Source: Diadophis punctatus similis
Lineage: Eukaryota > Chordata > Lepidosauria > Squamata > Dipsadidae
Reading direction: 5' to 3'
DNA length: 64,000 bases
Assembly (NCBI GenBank): GCA_023053685.1
Contig: JALIGW010000016.1
Span: 5,464,001-5,528,000, forward strand
Made by a program: the position numbers and the translations under genes. Position 1 is the first letter of the stretch; each line of letters opens with the position of its first letter. Of the stretch, positions 59,942 through 64,000 are shown piece after piece. Below the pieces are notes generated by a model. That model had not been told where the DNA came from. It ran no database searches and saw nothing but the letters and a program-made list of their open reading frames with translations.

Positions 59942-60757
59942 TAATAGAATAGAATAGAATTCTTTATTGGCCAAGTGTGATTGGACACACAAGGAATTTG
60001 TCTTTGGTGCATATGCTCTCAGTGTACATAAAGAGACAAGATACATTCGTCAAGAGTCGTAAGGTACAGCACCTAATGATGGTCATAGGGTACAAATAAG
60101 CAATCAAGAAACAATCAGTATCAATATAAATCGTAAGGATACAAGCAAGAAGTTATAGTCATACAGTCATAAGTGGGAGGAGATGGGTGATAGGAACGAT
60201 GAGAAGACTAATAGTAATAGTAATGAAGCCTTAGTGAATAGTTTGACAGTGGTGAGGGGATTATTGGTTTAGCAGAGTGATGGCATTTGGGAAAAAACTG
60301 TTTTTGTGTCTAGTTGTCTTGGTGTGCAATGCCCTATAGCAGGGGTAGGCAAAGTTGGCTCTTCTATGACTCGTGGACTTCAACTCCCAGAATTCCTAAG
60401 CTAGCACGATTGGCTCAGAAATTCTGGGAGTTGAAGTCCACGAGTCATAGAAGAGCCAACTTTGCCTACCCCTGCCCTATAGCATCAATTTGAGGGTAGG
60501 AGTTGAAACAATTTATGTCCAGAATGCGAGGGGTCAGTAAATATTTTCACAGCCCTCTTTTTGACTCGTGCAATGTACAGATCCTCAATGGAAGGCAAGT
60601 TGGTAGCAATTATTTTTTCTGCAGTTCTGATTATCCTCTGAAGTCTGTGTCTGTCTTGTTGGGTTGCAGAACCAAACCAGACAGTTATAGAGGTGCAGAT
60701 GACAGACTCAATAATTCCTCTGTAGAACTGTATCAGCAGCTCCTTGGGAAGTTTAAG
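59942..60757 (-). mobile_element. 5'-truncated CR1-L3-type LINE with (AATAG)n end
   Basis: The 3' end abuts AATAGAATAGAATAGAATTC, the arrangement by which snake CR1-L3 LINEs seed AATAG microsatellites. On the - strand the remaining coding part includes QFYRGIIESVICTSITVWFG and DRHRLQRIIRTAEKI. It is itself interrupted by the MITE at 60340-60474. Confidence 0.8.
60340..60474. mobile_element. 135-bp near-palindromic hAT MITE
   Basis: A near-identical copy of 2213-2347. Exact 8-bp duplications CCCTATAG lie at 60332-60339 and 60475-60482. It is inserted in the LINE, so it is the youngest layer of this nest. Confidence 0.93.
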
Positions 60758-60853
60758 CTTGAGGTGTGGAATTCAACTCCTAGAATTTCCCAGCCAGCCA
60801 TGTGAAACCCATAGCTCTTAAAATGGCCAAGGTTGGGAAAAACTGTAATAGTC

Positions 60854-61262
60854 TAACCCAATGCCAAGATGCCACAAATAATGACCAACAATTCCATGTG
60901 ATTCCTTATCCCTTAAAAAAAGAAGTAGAGCCAAGATCGATACACCAGACTGTGCTAGAAATTTCCATTGAAGTGATAAGTATTGGGGGAGCAGGGTTAG
61001 GCTAATAATTGAATCTGCAATTACTCCTTCTGCTAAGATATGTTGGTGAAAATCCACCTCCTATTCATACATTATGCTAGGATATATTATAGTATAGATT
61101 GTTAATTTGCAGCTAACAAGATATAAATAGCCGCATCCATTTGCTTGCCAAGTCATGTGAATCAGGGATTCAGGAACAGGGTATTGCAGGGGAAAGGCAT
61201 AGATGTTTTATGCTCCCATATCTGATTTATTGCTGAAAAACCAAAGAGGCTCCATCTATGTT
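60854..61262. other. Intergenic, nothing recognised
   Basis: No supported gene. Confidence 0.5.
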
Positions 61263-61270
61263 CTATAAGT

Positions 61271-62081
61271 CATGGGTTCCCAACCTCGATCCGTGGACTG
61301 GAACCAGGCTATGGCTGTTGTGACCTGCCAGCTGCCAGCGGAGCTGGCGGCAGACTCAGACAATGAGGAGGTTGGGGAGCAACTTGGGCCAGTCCTGGAG
61401 TCTGGGGAAGGCTTTGATGGATGCTCTGCATCGGAAGCAGAGATAGAGCCAGGGTCGTCGGCATTTCCCAGCTGCCTTCAGAGTCGGAGATAAGTGGGGA
61501 AGAAGAACAGCTGGGGCATATGCGCAGAGCTGTCAGGAGAGGAGAACAACTGAGTACCAGGAGCCGACTCAGAAAGAAAGGCACACGTGGACGCTGAGTG
61601 GTCCCTCCCTGGGTGGGGAATAAATAGAAGCAAAAGGGGAGTGGCCACGTGGGAAACAACCATTTGGATTTATTTAGGAAGATTTGCTCATGATTCGTGT
61701 CTCAGAGACTGCTTGAGAGAGTTTAATTTACAGCTTTGTGGCTGGAAACTCCCGGCCTGGCAATTATCCAAGAACTGATAAGGTCTGTACTTCAGTTAAC
61801 CCTTGGAAGGATTATTGCCTGGACTTTTCTGTGTGTGAATGCCATTAATTCCCAGTAGTTAAATAAAGAGGGTTTTTTCAGGACAAGGGGTTCTGTTTCT
61901 TGGTTCTGCTAAGGCTGGGTCAGAACAACGGCATGCCAGAAACTGGGCCATGCAAACAAGTGAAGTGCCATGCAAACAAGTGAAGCTCCATCCGCGGGAT
62001 GCAGCCAGCACGCGAAACCACACCCCTTCCGGTTCATAGAATGGAACCGGTCACTAGTGCCCAAAAGGTTGGGGGCCGCTG
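61271..62081. mobile_element. hAT element interrupted by a solo LTR
   Basis: The left end CATGGGTTCCCAACCTCGAT and right end GTGCCCAAAAGGTTGGGGGC...CGCTG are inverted hAT termini. The flanking octamers CTATAAGT (61263-61270) and CAATAAGC (62082-62089) match at 6 of 8. About 200 bases of the hAT element remain around the LTR. Confidence 0.65.
61316..61927 (+). mobile_element. Solo LTR, 612 bp
   Basis: Imperfect inverted termini TGTTGTGACC and GGTCAGAACA, with 5-bp flanks ATGGC (61311-61315) and ACGGC (61928-61932) differing only by a CpG-type transition. A TATA-like 'gaataaatagaag' lies at about 61618 and AATAAA at about 61863. Internal genes have been lost by LTR recombination. Confidence 0.75.
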
Positions 62082-62089
62082 CAATAAGC

Positions 62090-63837
62090 CATTTGTGCTT
62101 GGGCCAATCCAAACACCACCAAACAATAATGTAAGTTTGTAACTGAGCAATAGTGTGGTTTAGTGTGATGTCTAAATGCAACCTTAGATTGTTCCTGATT
62201 GTTGTCAATTCATTTCCCTTCCTGAAAATTGAAGTCCAAAAGAAAATTGCAGGGGTATCCATTTTACTGCTATTTTTGTTTTGCTTGGAGAGGGGAAGGG
62301 TTGATTATTTTTTTTGTTTGCATCACAGTAAATTAACAGGTTAGCGTATCTTTTATTGATCGGATATTGATCTTCCCAAAATCGTGATTTGCTTTCATCC
62401 TGAATGAGTTTCTGTGTATTTTCTCTCTTTCTTCCTGGAAAGCTGTGTAGCTCCAATGTGAGTGAATTTCACTCCTAGACGATGTATAATTTTCATTAAT
62501 TGTTTAAAGTGCTCTGATTTTCAGTCTGCCTTGAAAGGATCTGTGTTTACACTAATAGCAGAGGGGAGTATTTCCAGCACTTGTAACCATGGCAATGAAT
62601 AATTCTACAGTATTCGCAGATTCAGCGCCAGATGCTGTCGTGTCTCTCGATGGCAGTGTTCAGGTTGTTAATGAGAGACAGACTTTGCATACATGAGAGA
62701 TGGGAGAAGAAGATACTTAATGGTCCAAGAAATAGCCAGTGGTTTCTTAAAACACATTCTTTTTCTTTTTTAATAGCTCTGAGGTTTTTTATAACCATTG
62801 TTTTTCATTCATAAAACCATCTTAAAAAGATATGGGCACGTGTGAATTCACTAAAACAAGGAAAACTTCTATGTATTTTAAAACCAATGTGCACTTTCCT
62901 AAGAACATATTCAGGAGTCAATTCTAGATATGTTTACACAGAAGTGGGTTCTGCAATATGCAATAGGATTCATTCAGTGGAAAGTGTGTGCTGCTTTAAG
63001 TTTTTATTTGTAAACATTGCTACTGTGATACTGGAAGCAGAAAATGATATTCTTCTAAGAAAATGATATTCTTCTTCTTATTCTTTATATTATATTTGTG
63101 TGTCTCTTTTATTCGATTTGCAGATGGAGAAAAAATATATAAATGTGTAATATCATCTTGAAAATATCCAGAGATTTTGAACTTTCCAGGTTATTTTCTT
63201 TCTTTTTTTCAGGATGTAGAAAGAACTGTTTCTTAAATGATTTCATTTTCTGGCTGCAAAACAAGTACCTGAAAGAGAGTTTGACTATTTTTTTTAAAAT
63301 TGTTATTATAACCTGCTCTGACTCATTCACAAATGTTTACAAAATTCTATTTTGTTTATGCGGACAAATTTGCCAACAAACAGAAACTTGATAATGTTTT
63401 TTGTTGTGCCAATGCTCTGCCATATTTGCCAAAAAGGGTTCTTATTATGGCATCCTACACTTAAAATCATCTGTCTTCCCTCACAAATTCTTCCACAGAA
63501 AAAAATCTGGATTGAGTTCAAGATGGGGGAATGGGGTGATCTATAAGAGCTCTGGCTTGGCACTGTGAAGAGCCCCTTCCAACCCCAATCTGCTCGAAAT
63601 GCATTTTTAAGATACTCATTCTTCCTTTGTTTCAGCAAGTGGCATTACCTGGCCAACTTACTTTGTAATACTTGTCTAATATTTTTATAAAAGCCCAGCA
63701 TAATATTTTTAGCCCATGTATTGGGATACTGAACAAATTTCCAGATGAAAACAATGAAAATCATTTCTGGCTTGTTGCCAAGAAAGTAGCATGGGATGTC
63801 CAGTACCTGAGCCAAACATTTTTACCTTAACTTTACC
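62090..63837. other. 1.7 kb with no recognised feature
   Basis: AT-rich unique-looking DNA. The short open frames carry no known motif. Confidence 0.5.
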
Positions 63838-63905
63838 TTAAATTGCCCTGAGTCCTACGGGAGTTGGGCGGCTTATAAAAACGACCAAATAAAAACGACC
63901 AAATA
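63838..63905 (+). repeat. 3' end of CR1/L2-type LINE (fragment)
   Basis: 'gccctgagtcctacgggagt' and 'tgggcggcttataaaa' are the + strand version of the 3' stem of the intact LINE. The tail holds a duplicated 'aaaacgaccaaat' unit. Confidence 0.65.
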
Positions 63906-64000
63906 AATTTCCTACACTTCTAGTGTTTTCTGTAAATGCTTACCTTTGCCCCTCAGATTGTCTTTCAGCCAGATTAATTTCTATTTCATAATTTAGCCAG

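Larger units (their letters stand above)
59917..60845. mobile_element. Old 136-bp-type hAT MITE split by a LINE
   Basis: The left end CAGGATTTTCCAACCTTGG (from 59917) and right end CCAAGGTTGGGAAAAACTG (to 60845) are the termini of the family at 6480-6615. The flanking octamers CGATAGTC (59909-59916) and TAATAGTC (60846-60853) match at 6 of 8 positions. The LINE at 59942-60757 lies inside it. Confidence 0.75.

Overview
The window looks like squamate reptile nuclear DNA, most likely from an advanced (colubroid) snake. The clues are repeats: a LINE whose 3' end runs into an (AATAG)n tract, tRNA-headed SINEs with a BovB-type tail, CR1/L2-type and L1 LINEs side by side, and many small hAT elements. 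The species call is inference. There is no bacterial or phage gene organisation.

Only one host protein-coding gene is supported: AMER2 (FAM123A), a single uninterrupted coding exon at 34795-36666 on the + strand. It sits in a CpG-rich island (about 34120-35700) that also holds its presumed promoter and 5' UTR, with two upstream ATGs. The 3' UTR begins at 36667 and soon contains a long (TA)n tract. All other long open frames belong to transposable elements or are shadows of GC-rich or low-complexity DNA.

Left arm (1-34 kb): old LINE pieces, an intact CR1/L2-type LINE on the - strand (10315-15086, ORF of about 1051 aa with endonuclease and reverse transcriptase), several hAT MITEs with exact 8-bp target duplications, SINEs and microsatellites. 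The most striking site is 2194-2836, where two different hAT MITEs occupy mirror-image positions in the two arms of an older palindrome.

Right arm (37-64 kb): mostly unique AT-rich DNA to about 44.6 kb, then dense insertions. These include an L1-type element that carries ORF1 but no ORF2, bounded by a perfect 16-bp target duplication (49123-51702), two solo LTRs (55426-55814 and 61316-61927), a TA-flanked TIR element (58651-59121), and two nests: MITE in LINE in MITE at 59917-60845, and LTR in hAT at 61271-62081.

All eight hAT-type insertions with exact 8-bp duplications have TA at positions 4-5 of the duplication, as do both copies of two decayed ones. This points to Buster-type hAT transposases as the mobilising source. 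No tRNA, rRNA or CRISPR feature was recognised.
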